Shown piece by piece: positions 17,543 through 25,787 of a DNA stretch of 64,000 nucleotides; within the stretch, counting starts at the first letter, position 1, and each line of letters opens with the position of its first letter. Below the pieces are notes generated by a model. It did not search any database and was not told the DNA's origin. It worked only from the letters and a program-made list of their open reading frames with translations. Position numbers and translations under genes: made by a program. This DNA is from Actinoplanes sp. KI2 (GTDB taxonomy: Bacteria > Actinomycetota > Actinomycetes > Mycobacteriales > Micromonosporaceae): contig NZ_JAOSZE010000032.1 in assembly GCF_025630775.1 (NCBI RefSeq), positions 1 through 64,000 of the forward strand. Reading direction: 5' to 3'.

Positions 17543-18954
17543 GTGACCGTCTCCGCGGGCAGCAGGCCCCGGCGGACCGCCGCCACCAGCGCCGCGTGGT
17601 CGCGCTCCACCTGGTCGGCGTAGGCGCGGGCGAACCGGCACAGCGAGTCGGCCAGCTTGTCGCTGCCGCCGACGTACCCGGCGATCATCGACGCGCCGCT
17701 CGTCCGGGCGTGCGACTTGGCGAGGAGGAACCCGCAGATCCCGGCGTAGTCGGCGAGCGCGCCCGCGTCGATGTCCTCGACCAGGATCGCGCCCTTCATG
17801 TCGCGGAACTGCCGCACGTAGAACTGGACGTCGCCGACCGTGGTCCAGCCCAGCAGCGGGTCGCTGACCGTCTGCAGCGCCTGCTGGTATTCGACCACCC
17901 GCTGGCCCTGGTGGCGGTGCCACGCCGACTCGCCGTGCTGGTGCACCGCGACGACCGAGCGGCGGGCCTGCTTGAGCTGCAGGAACACCACGTCGTCCGG
18001 GCTGCTGCCCTCGCACAGCGCCACGTACGCCCGCAGACCCACCGAACCGACGCCGACCACCTTGTGGGCGATGTCGACGATCCGGTACCCGGCGAGGATC
18101 CGCGCCCAGTGCGGTGGCAGCGAGTTCAGGTAGCCGTCGAGCGCCTCGGCGAGCGCCTCCCACTCGCCCTCGGACGGCCGAGTGATCAACGGCGGCTCCT
18201 GGACCAGCTTGAGCGTGCCGTCCCGCCGCTCGGTGAAGCGGGGCAGCGCGCGGTCGCTGGTGCGCCGCCGGGCCCGCCGGGCGGCCCGCTCGATCTCGTC
18301 CCGGAAGCTGTCCCGGGTCGCCGCCGACCGCAGCTGGTCGACGTCGAGCCGGTCGAACGAGCGGCCCAGCAGCGGCCGCTCGGCGAGGTGGGCCAGCTGC
18401 TCCTTGTACTCGTCGACGCAGTGCCGCACGGCGTCGGCGCAGGCCGTCTCGCGGAACCCGTTCTGCCGGCCGGCCACGTAGACGCTGACCGTGAGCCGGC
18501 GCAGGTCCCACTCCCAGGCGCCCGGGTGCGCCTCGTCGAAGTCGTTGAGGTCGAAGACCAGCTCCCGCTCGGGGGAGGCGTAGAAGCCGAAGTTGCCCAG
18601 GTGGGCGTCGCCGCAGATGACCGGGGTGATGCCGGTGGACGGCAGGGCCGCGAAGTCGTCGGCCATGATGTTCGCCGAGCCGCGCAGGAACGCGTACGGC
18701 GAGGAGATCATCCGGCCGATCCGGACCGGGATCAGCCACGGCCGGCGGCCGACGTTCTGGTCGATCACCTGCTGGACCGGGTCGGCGCGGCCGGCCGGCG
18801 GCGTCCAGAACGCCATGTCCGAGCGGTGCGCGCGCTCGCGGAGGGACCGGCCGAGCTCGTAGCGGTCCGCGCGCGGCCGCGCCGGTCGCCGGAGCGACGT
18901 GAACCCGTCGTCCGCACCCGTGTCGAGCACGACGTGCCCGGTACCTGACTCCAT
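17539..18954 (-). CDS. DUF2252 domain protein (kinase-like fold)
   Basis: 471 residues. The DUF2252 hallmarks are present: RIGRMISSPYAFLRGSANIM, GDAHLGNFGFY, FDLNDFDEAHPGAWEWDLRRL, and the later VGSVGLRAYVALCEG and FLQLKQARRSV. The GDxHxGNF and D-x-ND-F-D-E segments resemble the catalytic and metal-binding loops of aminoglycoside-phosphotransferase-type kinases, so a kinase-like activity is likely, with unknown substrate. The start is the ATG opening MESGTGHVVLDTG; the frame is open 43 codons upstream, overlapping the divergent ROK promoter, so the shorter form is preferred. Coupled to the PPOX gene. Confidence 0.88.
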   Translation of the reverse strand: MESGTGHVVLDTGADDGFTSLRRPARPRADRYELGRSLRERAHRSDMAFWTPPAGRADPVQQVIDQNVGRRPWLIPVRIGRMISSPYAFLRGSANIMADDFAALPSTGITPVICGDAHLGNFGFYASPERELVFDLNDFDEAHPGAWEWDLRRLTVSVYVAGRQNGFRETACADAVRHCVDEYKEQLAHLAERPLLGRSFDRLDVDQLRSAATRDSFRDEIERAARRARRRTSDRALPRFTERRDGTLKLVQEPPLITRPSEGEWEALAEALDGYLNSLPPHWARILAGYRIVDIAHKVVGVGSVGLRAYVALCEGSSPDDVVFLQLKQARRSVVAVHQHGESAWHRHQGQRVVEYQQALQTVSDPLLGWTTVGDVQFYVRQFRDMKGAILVEDIDAGALADYAGICGFLLAKSHARTSGASMIAGYVGGSDKLADSLCRFARAYADQVERDHAALVAAVRRGLLPAETVT

Positions 18955-19087
18955 CTCACTGGCCAGCCTAAACACCCTTCGTGAACGGCAGGTGGCCGGC
19001 CGGGAAGCGAACGGGCGGAGACGGACCGGCCCGCAATCCTCGCGCACCCGTACCACCGGCGGCCGAAACGGACGTACGCTCACCCTC

Positions 19088-20140
19088 GTGGATCAGGCAG
19101 AACCCGTGCGCACCCCCGCCAGCTGGGTCGTCGTCGGCCTCGACAACGGCGGCACCTGCAACAACGCCACCGTGCTCGACGCCACCGGGCAATTCCTGGT
19201 CGATCATCTGGTGGAGATACCGAGCCTCGTGCAGGAGGGCCCCGAGGCCGCGGTCACCGCGCTCGCCGACGCCTTCCGGAACATCCTCGAGCTGACCAGT
19301 ACCCCGCTGACCCTGGTGCGCGCGGTCGGCCTGGACACGCCCGGCCCGGCCAGCGCCAACGGCGTGATCTCCTCGAAGGGCTCGACGAACTTCAACCAGG
19401 TGTCCTGGCACGGGTTCGACATCCGCGGCGCGCTCGAGACCGAGCTGGGCCTGCCGGTGATCTACAACAACGACGCCAACGCGGCCGCCCTCTACGCCCA
19501 CCACCGCCACTTCGGCGACAACGCGATGCGGCGCTCCTCGGTCGCCGCGATCGTCGGCACCGGCCTGGGCGGCGGCGTGGTGGAGAACGGCAGGGTGGTC
19601 AGCGGCGCCGCCGGGATGGCCGGCGAGCTGGGTCACGTGCAGATCCCGCTGCACGGCGTGCTGGAGGCCGACCAGCCGATCCCGGCCTGCAACTGCGGCT
19701 TCGAGGGCGACGTGGAGAGCATCGCCTCGCTCACCGGCATCAAGAACAACCTGCTGCCGTACTGGCTGAGCCGCTTCCCCGACCACCCCCTGGCCAGCGA
19801 GCCGATCGGCAAGGCCGCCAAGCTGCTGCGCGGCTACGGCGAGAAGGAGGACCCTCTCGCCCTCGCGGTCTTCGGGCAGCAGGCCCGGGCGATCGGCAAG
19901 CTCTTCACGATCGCGGCCAACTTCACCGACCCGCACGCCTACCTGCTCGGCGGCGGCGTGGTCGAGGCCCACCCGCATTTCCGGCAGTGGTTCCTCAACA
20001 CCGTCCGGGAGACCACCGAGCTGCGCCGCGAGCAGCTGGCCGTGGCCTCCTTCGCGCTGGTGGCCGACCTCGACATGGCCGGCGCCCGGGGCGCCGCCGT
20101 CGCCGCCCTGGAGCGGATTCAGACCGGTCCCGCCCGATAG
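19088..20140 (+). CDS. ROK-family sugar kinase or regulator-like protein
   Basis: 350 residues from GTG. The ROK ATP-binding motif LDNGGTCNNATVLD (about 19-32), a catalytic-type Asp129 in YNNDANAAALY, and the phosphate loop IVGTGLGGGVVENG are present; there is no N-terminal helix-turn-helix, so it is a kinase-type rather than repressor-type ROK. The usual zinc motif CxCGxxGCxE is altered to CNCGFEGDVE (Cys201, Cys203, Asp208), so one of the expected cysteines is missing. Likely phosphorylates a hexose or amino sugar in the cytoplasm. Divergent from the DUF2252 gene. Confidence 0.85.
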   Translation: MDQAEPVRTPASWVVVGLDNGGTCNNATVLDATGQFLVDHLVEIPSLVQEGPEAAVTALADAFRNILELTSTPLTLVRAVGLDTPGPASANGVISSKGSTNFNQVSWHGFDIRGALETELGLPVIYNNDANAAALYAHHRHFGDNAMRRSSVAAIVGTGLGGGVVENGRVVSGAAGMAGELGHVQIPLHGVLEADQPIPACNCGFEGDVESIASLTGIKNNLLPYWLSRFPDHPLASEPIGKAAKLLRGYGEKEDPLALAVFGQQARAIGKLFTIAANFTDPHAYLLGGGVVEAHPHFRQWFLNTVRETTELRREQLAVASFALVADLDMAGARGAAVAALERIQTGPAR

Positions 20141-20152
20141 CGCCAGGACCCC

Positions 20153-20187
20153 GCGGGCCGACTCCGATGTGGAGCGGGTCGGCCGCG
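20153..20187. terminator. Imperfect hairpin after the ROK gene
   Basis: Arms GGCCGAC (20156-20162) and GTCGGCC (20178-20184) with further partial pairing, 16 nt after the ROK stop; no T-run. Confidence 0.4.
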
Positions 20188-20229
20188 CCTTCCGGGTGAG
20201 CGTCCAAAGACAGCACCCCGGAGCCGATC

Positions 20230-20260
20230 AGAGCTGTTGTTACGGTGTATCGACAGCTCT
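20230..20260. promoter_or_regulatory. Inverted repeat upstream of the secreted protease gene
   Basis: AGAGCTGT (20230-20237) and ACAGCTCT (20253-20260), perfect 8-bp arms with a 15-nt spacer containing TTACGGTGTATCG, 80 nt before the protease start. An operator or leader hairpin is possible. Confidence 0.45.
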
Positions 20261-20339
20261 AGATATCGACGTCCGTCCTCGGTAACGTCGCCCCTGCCAT
20301 CCGTGACCGGGGGGTTCGGATGAACCGAAGGGGGACACG

Positions 20340-22313
20340 ATGCGACGCAGCATCGCCACCATCTCCGCGGCCGTGCTCGGCCTGGCGTTGATCACGCCGG
20401 GTGCGGCACACGCCGCCACTCCCACCAAGGCCGGCGGACTGAGCCCGGCCGAGAAGGCCTCGCTCGACGCCGGGATCGGCGTGGTGCCGAAGGCGCCGTA
20501 CGGTGCCAAGCCGGCGGGACCCAACCCGCTGCTCGCCGACGTGCCGGATCGCTCGAAGGTGGACTACTCGGGCTGGGCCAACTACATGAAGGCACAGGCC
20601 AAGGCCAAGGACGCCGCCCGGGCCAAGGCGCTCGCCGCGAACGCGGCGACCAAGGCGGCCGCGACCACGCCGGCCGTGGTCGTCGACGAGGACGAGATCC
20701 ACGGCACGCTCGGCGGCAACGACACGCCGGCCACCGGGCAGCGGGTGACCGGCTTCGGCACCGGCGCGAGCCAATATTCCAAGATCAGGGTGCTCGGCAG
20801 CCTCGACAACCAGCCCGTGAGCACGCCCAGCGTGCCCGCCCCGGCCGAGGACAACGGCTCGATCCCGCTCGCCGGCGACATCGGGATCGGCGACTTCCGC
20901 ACCGGCGCGGTCGTCGACTCGCAGATCGGCGACGGGCCGCACGGCCGGCAGACCGGCGACGGCAGCAACGACTTCGACTTCTACAAACTGTCGGCCACGG
21001 CGGGGCAGGTGCTCACGCTCAAGACCGCCACCCCGACCGGCCCGCTCGACACGGTGCTGCTGCTGTTCGCCCCGGACGGCACGCTGCTCGCCGCGAACGA
21101 CGACTTCAGCGGGCTGGACAGCCAGATCACCTACACCGTGGCCGCGGCCGGCGACTTCTACCTGTGCGTCGCCGCGTACAGCGGGCTGCCCGGCGACCCG
21201 TTCGACTCCGGCTCCGGGGACGGGATCGGCGACACCAACCCGCCGAGCGAGGGCCCGTACACGCTGACCATGACGGCCGGCGGCGTCGACCGGGACTTCT
21301 TCGCGGTCAAGCTGAAGCCCGGCGACGTGCTCGGCGCGTCGGTCACCGGCTCGGCGAGCTACCTGACCGTGTACGACACCGTGCCGCGCGAGGTGCACGG
21401 CTCCTTCCAGGACGCGTCGTTCATCTACCCGATGGCGTCGCCGCTGCCCGGCGGCGGGAACGCGGTCACCGACTACGTGGCGACCAAGGCCGGCTGGCAC
21501 TACGTGGGCGTCGCCTCCGGCTCCGGGGCGTACGACATCTCGGTCGAGGCCTACCGGCCGGCGTTGCAGGGCGCGACCCCGAACCAGACGCTGTTCCTCG
21601 ACTTCGACGGCGCCCGGGTCAACACCGGGGTGTTCGGCGGGTCCGGGCAGCGGGACCTCAGCCCGCTCGCGGCCTTCCTGGCCAACTGGGGCCTGACCCG
21701 CGCCGACGAGGACGCCCTGGAGGACGCCATCGTCGCCGGGGTCACCGAGAACATCAAGAAGGACCTGGTGGCCAGCGGCCTCAACAGCAAGTTCAAGCTG
21801 AAGATCAAGAACAGCAAGGACGACGCGGACCCGTGGGGCCAGGCCAACGTCAGCCGGATCGTGGTCGGCGGCACGATCGAGGAGTCCGGAGTGGACACCA
21901 TCGGGATCGCGCAGAGCATCGACCCGGGCAACTTCGAGACCAAGGAGACCGCGCTGGTGCTGCTGGACGTGCTCAGTGCGCCGGCCGGTGACTCGGAGGC
22001 GTCGCTGAACACGTACCTGACCCCGCAGAGCAACCGGATCGCGTTCCTCGGCCAGGCATTGAGCAACGTGATCTCGCACGAGGCCGGGCACTTCTTCGGC
22101 GACTTCCACACCGACAACCAGGACGCGCTGCCCAACCTGATGGACGCGGGCGGCACCGGCTTCGGCACGCTGTTCGGGGTCGGGCCGGACGGCGTCGGTG
22201 GCACCGCCGACGACGTGGACGTCGACTTCGGCGACAGCGCCTTCCTGCCCTCCGAGGGCTTCGTGGGCGTCGAGGACACGCTGGGCCGGATCGTCTTCGG
22301 AGTGACCAGCTGA
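20340..22313 (+). CDS. Secreted metzincin-like metalloprotease with PPC-type domain
   Basis: 657 residues. Signal peptide MRRSIATISAAVLGLALITP with AxA cleavage near residue 25. A charged, Ala/Lys-rich stretch is followed by a PPC (bacterial pre-peptidase C-terminal) beta-domain at about 215-320 (DFDFYKLSATAGQVLTLKTA, LDTVLLLFAPDGTLLAANDD, YTVAAAGDFYLCVAA). The C-terminal catalytic part has HEAGHFFGDFH (580-590), matching HExxHxxGxxH zinc binding, and a Met-turn candidate at NLMDAGG (Met601). It has an Asp/Gly-rich stretch near the end (PDGVGGTADDVDVDFGD) that may bind calcium. No close named family recognised; an extracellular zinc protease is the best reading. It starts 80 nt after an inverted repeat. 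Confidence 0.85.
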   Translation: MRRSIATISAAVLGLALITPGAAHAATPTKAGGLSPAEKASLDAGIGVVPKAPYGAKPAGPNPLLADVPDRSKVDYSGWANYMKAQAKAKDAARAKALAANAATKAAATTPAVVVDEDEIHGTLGGNDTPATGQRVTGFGTGASQYSKIRVLGSLDNQPVSTPSVPAPAEDNGSIPLAGDIGIGDFRTGAVVDSQIGDGPHGRQTGDGSNDFDFYKLSATAGQVLTLKTATPTGPLDTVLLLFAPDGTLLAANDDFSGLDSQITYTVAAAGDFYLCVAAYSGLPGDPFDSGSGDGIGDTNPPSEGPYTLTMTAGGVDRDFFAVKLKPGDVLGASVTGSASYLTVYDTVPREVHGSFQDASFIYPMASPLPGGGNAVTDYVATKAGWHYVGVASGSGAYDISVEAYRPALQGATPNQTLFLDFDGARVNTGVFGGSGQRDLSPLAAFLANWGLTRADEDALEDAIVAGVTENIKKDLVASGLNSKFKLKIKNSKDDADPWGQANVSRIVVGGTIEESGVDTIGIAQSIDPGNFETKETALVLLDVLSAPAGDSEASLNTYLTPQSNRIAFLGQALSNVISHEAGHFFGDFHTDNQDALPNLMDAGGTGFGTLFGVGPDGVGGTADDVDVDFGDSAFLPSEGFVGVEDTLGRIVFGVTS

Positions 22314-22319
22314 CGGTAC

Positions 22320-22350
22320 GCGGCCGCCCTCACTCCTTGAGGGCGGCCGC
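22320..22350. terminator. Bidirectional terminator hairpin overlapping the STAS gene end
   Basis: Perfect 13-bp stem GCGGCCGCCCTCA / TGAGGGCGGCCGC with loop CTCCT between convergent genes. The left arm contains the STAS stop codon, so the last STAS codons form part of the stem. Confidence 0.8.
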
Positions 22351-22662
22351 CACGTCCGGGAACAGCGCCAGGTAGTCGGTGAGCCCGAGCGTGTCGAACA
22401 GCCGGCGCAGGAAGCCCGACGGCGCGGCCAGCCGCACCCAGCCGCCCCGCTCGGTCGCCCGGCCGCTCGCGGTGACCAGCACGCCGACCCCCATCGAATC
22501 GCAGAAGTCCAACCCGGACACATCCACCACGACCCGCGGGCTGGGGCGTTCGACGAGCCGGTTCAGGTTCGCCTTGAGGGCGGGCGCCGTGTCGATGTCG
22601 AGGGAACCACGCAGCACCAGGACGGCCGTGTTCGGCGGATGGTGCGCGACCGAGACCTGCAT
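22330..22662 (-). CDS. STAS-domain anti-sigma factor antagonist-like protein
   Basis: 110 residues, one STAS domain. LVLRGSLDIDTAPALKANL and VVDVSGLDFCDSMGVGVLV match SpoIIAA/RsbV-type proteins, with the Ser of DSMG at the normal phosphorylation position. Such proteins bind an anti-sigma kinase when dephosphorylated and release a sigma factor. No partner kinase or sigma-B-type factor lies nearby, so the partner is elsewhere. It follows the HtrA-like gene with a 79-nt gap and may be separately transcribed. Confidence 0.9.
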   Translation of the reverse strand: MQVSVAHHPPNTAVLVLRGSLDIDTAPALKANLNRLVERPSPRVVVDVSGLDFCDSMGVGVLVTASGRATERGGWVRLAAPSGFLRRLFDTLGLTDYLALFPDVAAALKE

Positions 22663-22741
22663 GGCGGTGTCGCTTTCGGTGGAGAAGCGGGGGTGACGAC
22701 CAGCCTATCGATCCTCCCCCCGGATCGCCCCCGGTGGATCT

Positions 22742-23827
22742 TCAGGCGAGCGTGACCGTCGCCGTCCCGGCCGTCCCACCCCGGCTGTACTGCACCTTGA
22801 CCTGGTCGCCCGGCTTCTTGCCGACGGCCGCCAGGAACAGGCTCTCCGGGCTGTTCATCGGCCGGCCGTCGATCCCGGTGACGATGTCGCCCTCCTCGAG
22901 ACCCGCCCGGCCGGCCGGCCCGCCCGGCGTGACCACCCGCAGGTACATCCCGGTCGGCACGCCGAACTGCTCGGCCACCGCCGGCGACACCGGCACCGCC
23001 TCGACGCCCATCGACGGCGGCGTGTACGAGCCGTGCGCGATCAGCTCGTCGGCCACCACCATGGCCACGTCGACCGGGATCGCGAAGCCGATGCCCACGC
23101 TGCCGCCGCCGGCCTGGCCGGCGGCGTTCGGCACGGTGGCGATCGCGGTGTTCACCCCGATCAGGTCGCCGGCGCAGTTCACCAGCGGGCCGCCGGAATT
23201 GCCCGGGTTGATCGAGGCGTCGGTCTGCACCGCGCCCGGCAGGATCGCGGTCACCCCGTTGTCGGCGGGCACCGGGACGTCGCGGCCGAGCGCGCTGACG
23301 ATGCCGGCGGTGACCGTGCCGGTGAGGCCGAGCGGGGCGCCGAGCGCGACCACCGGCTGGCCGACCCGCAACGTCGCCGACTTGCCGATGGCGATCAGCG
23401 GGGTGCCGCCCGGCGGGTCCACCTTGAGCACGGCGAGATCGACCCGCGGGGCCCGGCCGACCACGGTGGCCGGGACGGTCTGGCCGCCGCTGAACTGCGC
23501 CTTGATCGTCCCGGCCGGGCCGGCGGGGGAGATGACGTGGTCGTTGGTGAGCACGTAACCGCCGTCCCGGACCACCTCGCCGCTCCCGTTCCCGCCGGTC
23601 GACCCGTTCGAGGTGAGCACGGTGACCACCGAGGGCAGGACGTGGTCGGCGACCTCCGTGGCGGTGCAGGTGGCCTCGGCCGACTGGTCGCCCGAGGCGG
23701 AGGCGCGGCCGATGAGCCCGCCCACGACCCCGACGACGAGCAGCAGCACGACGCCGCCCGCGATCAGCAGCCCGGCCGACGGCCGCCGCGATTCCGCCGG
23801 GCCAGGGGGTGTGGCCGGCTCGCTCAT
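22742..23827 (-). CDS. HtrA/DegP-like membrane-anchored serine protease with PDZ domain
   Basis: 361 residues. A short cytoplasmic tail and one membrane segment (about 18-40) anchor a trypsin-like domain outside the cell. The catalytic triad is visible: His97 in TNDHVIS, Asp130 in RVDLAVLKV, Ser211 in NPGNSGGPL. A C-terminal PDZ domain covers about 265-355 (MYLRVVTPGGPAGRAGLEEGDIVTGIDG). It degrades or refolds damaged envelope proteins in the usual family role. Last member of a closely packed run arcD-arcA-marC-htrA with 4 nt after marC. The ATG MSEPATPPGP is preferred over an upstream in-frame start. Confidence 0.93.
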   Translation of the reverse strand: MSEPATPPGPAESRRPSAGLLIAGGVVLLLVVGVVGGLIGRASASGDQSAEATCTATEVADHVLPSVVTVLTSNGSTGGNGSGEVVRDGGYVLTNDHVISPAGPAGTIKAQFSGGQTVPATVVGRAPRVDLAVLKVDPPGGTPLIAIGKSATLRVGQPVVALGAPLGLTGTVTAGIVSALGRDVPVPADNGVTAILPGAVQTDASINPGNSGGPLVNCAGDLIGVNTAIATVPNAAGQAGGGSVGIGFAIPVDVAMVVADELIAHGSYTPPSMGVEAVPVSPAVAEQFGVPTGMYLRVVTPGGPAGRAGLEEGDIVTGIDGRPMNSPESLFLAAVGKKPGDQVKVQYSRGGTAGTATVTLA

Positions 23828-23831
23828 CAGG

Positions 23832-24533
23832 TCAGCTCCTTCCGATGCGTGCCATGACCAGGTCGGTGAAGCCATTGGTCAGCAGGATCACGGCGATGCA
23901 GGTCAGCAGGATGCCCGCGATCTTGTCGAGGAACTTGCTCGCCTGCGGCGAGATCCGCTTCTCCACGTGCCCGGACGCGTAGAGGGTCACCCCGGTGACC
24001 AGCCCGTAGGCGACGGCGGTGATCGACAGCAGCACCCGTCCGTGGGTGGAGCCGACGTCGGCGGAGGTCGCGGCGGAGATGGCGAACGTCGCCCCGCCGA
24101 CGGTCAGTGGGAACGTGATCGGCGAGAACAGCGTGCTCCGCCAGTTGCGCGCCGGGCTCTCCTCCTCGGAGCGCGAGTCCTCCGGAGCGGCGGCCGGCAC
24201 GGAGGCGCCGGGCGGTGCGGCGTTGGCCGGGCCCGGCTCCATCTCCGTGGCCGTGCCGCGCATCATCGGCACCGAGGCGAAGATCAGCGCAATACCACCC
24301 GTGGCGGTCAGCGCCGCCGGGCTGATCCCCAGCAGCTCCAGCAGGGGATCGCCGACCCAGATCGCGGCCAGCACGAACACCGCCACGTTGACGACCAGCC
24401 CGACCGCCAGCCGAACCTGCCGCCCGTGGTCGAACGGCCGGACCACGGGCAGGTACGACGACAGCGCCGCGATCGGGCTGTACAGCCCCACGAGGGCCAG
24501 GAACAGGGCCAGCGCCTCGTACGTGATCGACAT
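23832..24533 (-). CDS. MarC-family integral membrane protein
   Basis: 233 residues with about six hydrophobic segments (LALFLALVGLYSPIAALSSYL, LVVNVAVFVLAAIWVG, LLELLGISPAALTATGGIALIFASVPMM, and three in the second half). LGISPAALTATGGIALI and the spacing of segments match MarC/YhgN proteins, whose function is not settled despite the old antibiotic-resistance name. A polar, Glu/Ala-rich loop of about 40 residues separates the halves, longer than usual. It begins 2 nt after the arginine deiminase stop and is 4 nt before the HtrA-like gene, so all are probably one transcript. Confidence 0.85.
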   Translation of the reverse strand: MSITYEALALFLALVGLYSPIAALSSYLPVVRPFDHGRQVRLAVGLVVNVAVFVLAAIWVGDPLLELLGISPAALTATGGIALIFASVPMMRGTATEMEPGPANAAPPGASVPAAAPEDSRSEEESPARNWRSTLFSPITFPLTVGGATFAISAATSADVGSTHGRVLLSITAVAYGLVTGVTLYASGHVEKRISPQASKFLDKIAGILLTCIAVILLTNGFTDLVMARIGRS

Positions 24534-24535
24534 GG

Positions 24536-25771
24536 TCAGAATTTCACGGCGTCCCGGATGAGCGGGCACGTCATGCAGTGGCCGCCGCCGCGCCCGCGCC
24601 CGAGCTCCGCCCCGACGATCGTGATGACCTCGATACCCGCCTTGCGCAGCAGTGTGTTGGTGAGCGTGTTGCGGTCGTACGTGAAGACCACGCCGGGGGA
24701 GAGGGCGACCGCGTTGTTGCCGCTGTCCCACTGCTGCCGCTCCGACGCGTACACGTCTCCGCCGGTCTCGATCACCCGGAGCGAGGGAAGCCCGAGAGCG
24801 GAAGCCACCACGTCCACGAACGGTGTCGACCCGTGGTCGGTCACGTCGACGGCCTCGCCGGTGCCCGGCCGCAGCGAGAACGTGTGGATCGCGTCCACGA
24901 TCGTCGGGTAGAGCGTCACCACGTCGAGGTCGGCGAAGGTGAAGACCGTGTCCAGGTGCATGGCCGACCGCAGCTTCGGCATGCCGGCCACCACCACGTG
25001 CTCGGCCGCGCCCGCCTCGAACAGCGCCGCCGCGACCTGGGTGATCGCCTGCCGGGAGGTGCGCTCGCTCATCCCGACCAGCACCACGCCGTTGCCGACC
25101 GGCATCACGTCGCCGCCCTCGAAGGTGGCCTGCCCCCAGTCCTTCTCCGGGTCGCCCCACCACACCGTGTTGCCGGCGAAGTCCTGGTGGAACCGGTAGA
25201 TCGCCTTCATCAGCAGCGTCTCGTCGTGCCGGGCCGGCCAGTAGAGCGGGTTGAGCGTGACCCCGCCGTACAGCCAGCACGTGGTGTCCCGGGTGTAGAG
25301 CGTGTTCGGCAGCGGCGGCATCAGATACTCGCGGACGCCGGTCGACTCCCGGGCCAGCGCCACGTAGCCGGAGCGGAAGTCGTCCGGCACGTCGAAGGTG
25401 GCCAGCCCGCCGATCAGGTACTCGGCCAGCTGCCGCGGCTCGAGCGTCTCCAGGAAGCCCCGGGTCGCGTCGACCAGCCCGATCCCCACCTCGTTCGGCG
25501 TGATCTTGCGGTCCAGCAGCCACGAGCGGGCGTCCGGGATCGCCATCGTCTGGGCCAGCAGCTCGTGCAGCTCGAGCACCTCGACGCCGCGCTGGCGCAG
25601 CTTGTTGACGAAGTCGGCGTGGTCTCGCTGGGCGTTCTCCACCCACATGACGTCGTCGAAGAGCAGGTCGTCGGCGTTGGTGGGGGTGAGCCGGCGGTGC
25701 GCCAGGCCCGGCGCGCAGACCAGGACCTTGCGCAGGGTGCCGACCTCGGAGTAGACGCCGTGGCTGTTCAT
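24536..25771 (-). CDS. arcA: Arginine deiminase
   Basis: 411 residues, the usual family length. Converts L-arginine to citrulline and ammonia. All catalytic motifs are intact: TRD (Asp162), FEGGD (Glu218), HLD (His272, Asp274) and the nucleophile Cys399 in [10 protein letters not shown]. The [21 protein letters not shown] matches the family N-terminus, with a stop-free extension upstream that is only the 3' end of the transporter frame. It follows the antiporter gene by 16 nt and precedes marC by 2 nt. Neither ornithine carbamoyltransferase nor carbamate kinase is in this window, so the energy-yielding part of the pathway is not encoded here. Confidence 0.95.
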   Translation of the reverse strand: MNSHGVYSEVGTLRKVLVCAPGLAHRRLTPTNADDLLFDDVMWVENAQRDHADFVNKLRQRGVEVLELHELLAQTMAIPDARSWLLDRKITPNEVGIGLVDATRGFLETLEPRQLAEYLIGGLATFDVPDDFRSGYVALARESTGVREYLMPPLPNTLYTRDTTCWLYGGVTLNPLYWPARHDETLLMKAIYRFHQDFAGNTVWWGDPEKDWGQATFEGGDVMPVGNGVVLVGMSERTSRQAITQVAAALFEAGAAEHVVVAGMPKLRSAMHLDTVFTFADLDVVTLYPTIVDAIHTFSLRPGTGEAVDVTDHGSTPFVDVVASALGLPSLRVIETGGDVYASERQQWDSGNNAVALSPGVVFTYDRNTLTNTLLRKAGIEVITIVGAELGRGRGGGHCMTCPLIRDAVKF

Positions 25772-25787
25772 GCTTTTCCCTTCCAGG

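Noticed and set aside
16171-18954. Phage or mobile origin for the pirin-PPOX-DUF2252 group
   Set aside because: No integrase, transposase or attachment repeat; base composition matches the flanks.
20259-22523. Minus-strand 754-codon frame opposite the secreted protease
   Set aside because: The plus strand carries a signal peptide and HExxH motif; the antisense frame is composition-driven.
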